6,888 bases of DNA from Opitutia bacterium. GTDB taxonomy: Bacteria > Verrucomicrobiota > Verrucomicrobiia > Opitutales > Coraliomargaritaceae. How positions within the stretch are numbered: position 1 is the first letter of the stretch; every line of letters starts with the position of its first letter. The translations under genes were made by a program, and so were the position numbers. Below the pieces are notes generated by a model. The model searched no databases and had not been told where the DNA came from. It saw nothing but the letters and a program-made list of their open reading frames with translations. This document shows, piece after piece, positions 5,759-6,888 of the stretch. The stretch is from positions 1 to 6,888 of the forward strand of contig DOCS01000187.1 in NCBI GenBank assembly GCA_003503355.1. The letters run 5' to 3'.

Positions 5759-6888
5759 TATACGGAGGCGCGTTTGCGAAGGAATTTGAAGAAATGCATG
5801 CCGAACTGAACGAGCATGCCGAGTCCCATGAGCAGGACACTGATGTAGGGCAGGGCCCAGCCGGGATTACGCACAACTTGAAAGATTGAGGTGCGGTCGT
5901 CGTTGGCAAAGGATGCTTGATAAAAGGTCAGGCCTTCGTAGCGCATCGGGTGGTTCATATAGATCAGCGCCTTTTGGTTTTTGGTTGAATCATTGTGGTG
6001 CACCATCACTTCGCTGGAGAAGTTGAACGGGATTTCGGTGCCGGGGTATTTTTCGTGGGAAAAATCAATCAGCTCGATTTCGAACGGGTAGTAGTGGCGC
6101 TTGAGGCGCAGTGCGATTTCCCAGCTTTGTTCGCCCAAGCTAAGGAGCTGTGGGGGGAAGCGGTCGTCTATCACATTGGAGACCAGCCAGGTGCCTAGCG
6201 AGCCTTGAGGGCTGAGCACTTCGATGTAGGCAGTGGCAGTGTTGATTGCATTTTCTGCGTAGGTCACTTTGGCTGGGGTGACGACGATACCCATCTTAGT
6301 CGCGACGCCTTGGTCGGCAGGCGACTTGATCGGGGCCGCTCCTGGCTGGGCGCGTCCGATCTGTGCGTTTGGATAGTAGCTGACGGTGCGAATGCTCAGC
6401 GGGCTGTCCGGCACGATCACGGTTTTGCCGGGTTTGAGCATTGCAACGGGAATGCTGTGCACGGTGTCGAAGTCTGCCTGAGAGCGGTCGATCAGGACGA
6501 GTTCGTTGGCGCGATACTCTTGCGAGTAGTTGCTGCGACCGCCTTCGTCGACGGGCATTTGGCTTTCTTTCGAGAAGACGTCGGTAAGCAGTTCGCTGAC
6601 GAGCAGTAGAATCAGGCCGAAGTGGATCAGGAAAATGCCGCTCTTGTTGAGCGTCAGTTTAAAGCGGGTGATGTGGGCGGTCACCAAATTAATCAGCAGC
6701 AGGCCGCCGAGTAGGTAGCCGCCTGGCATGGGTATGCGCAGCCAAAAAAGTTGATCGTATGCCGCCCAAGCTTCGGGGTAGGCCCAGACGGCGAGGAAAC
6801 TTTCGAAGTAGAGCTTCTGTGTGTGCCAGATGCCGTACTCTACTTGATCCAATGTGCCGAAAAAGATCAGCGCCATCGACAGTGACAA
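5758..6888 (-). CDS. resB: Cytochrome c biogenesis protein ResB (5' end outside window)
   Basis: The last 376 or so codons of a ResB/Ccs1-type membrane protein, the partner of CcsA in System II haem delivery. The visible part begins inside the first membrane segment (FFGTLDQVEYG near residues 9-19). Two more hydrophobic segments follow at about 54-72 and 84-101, then a periplasmic region of some 240 residues and a last membrane segment at about 346-366 with a basic tail. His89, in the third segment (FLIHFG), is the likely membrane haem ligand. YEGLTFYQASF at 317-327 is the usual ResB motif before the final helix. The frame is open at the window edge and the TTG there is probably an internal Leu, so the true start lies to the right. 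The gene is upstream of ccsA in one operon, overlapping it by one base. In many bacteria the two are fused as CcsBA; here they are separate. Confidence 0.9.
   Translation of the reverse strand: MSLSMALIFFGTLDQVEYGIWHTQKLYFESFLAVWAYPEAWAAYDQLFWLRIPMPGGYLLGGLLLINLVTAHITRFKLTLNKSGIFLIHFGLILLLVSELLTDVFSKESQMPVDEGGRSNYSQEYRANELVLIDRSQADFDTVHSIPVAMLKPGKTVIVPDSPLSIRTVSYYPNAQIGRAQPGAAPIKSPADQGVATKMGIVVTPAKVTYAENAINTATAYIEVLSPQGSLGTWLVSNVIDDRFPPQLLSLGEQSWEIALRLKRHYYPFEIELIDFSHEKYPGTEIPFNFSSEVMVHHNDSTKNQKALIYMNHPMRYEGLTFYQASFANDDRTSIFQVVRNPGWALPYISVLLMGLGMLVQFGMHFFKFLRKRASV

Overview
The window carries five protein-coding genes with ordinary bacterial housekeeping roles and one cluster of short dispersed-type repeats. 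No CRISPR array, tRNA or rRNA gene, insertion sequence or phage gene was seen. Base composition looks moderately GC-rich and even throughout, with no obvious island. The combination of a pyrophosphate-type phosphofructokinase, split System II cytochrome c maturation genes and a CcsA with a very large N-terminal periplasmic domain suggests a Gram-negative PVC-type bacterium. A marine Verrucomicrobiota (Opitutales/Puniceicoccaceae-like) is the best guess; this is inferred from protein style alone and is not proven.

Layout, left to right. Positions 1-144 hold three copies (one partial) of a repeat that can form two mutually exclusive hairpins. A strong intrinsic terminator (170-200, minus strand) ends the minus-strand gene pfp (232-1473), a PPi-dependent 6-phosphofructokinase. 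A 410-bp divergent intergenic region (1474-1883) with a thrice-repeated short motif separates pfp from the plus-strand pair parA (1884-2669) and xerC (2765-3691). A good TATAAT box lies between those two. A 168-bp convergent spacer follows. The minus-strand pair resB (5758 to the right edge, 5' end missing) and ccsA (3860-5758) then fills the rest; the two genes overlap by one base.

How the genes work together: resB and ccsA encode the two halves of the System II cytochrome c synthetase, which moves haem across the inner membrane and attaches it to apocytochromes, so a respiratory metabolism is implied. parA and xerC both concern chromosome maintenance (partitioning and dimer resolution), but no parB, parS or convincing dif site is visible. 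pfp is a single-gene unit in central carbon metabolism. The least explained items are the repeat cluster at the left edge and the repeated motif upstream of parA; the rest is well accounted for by known families.
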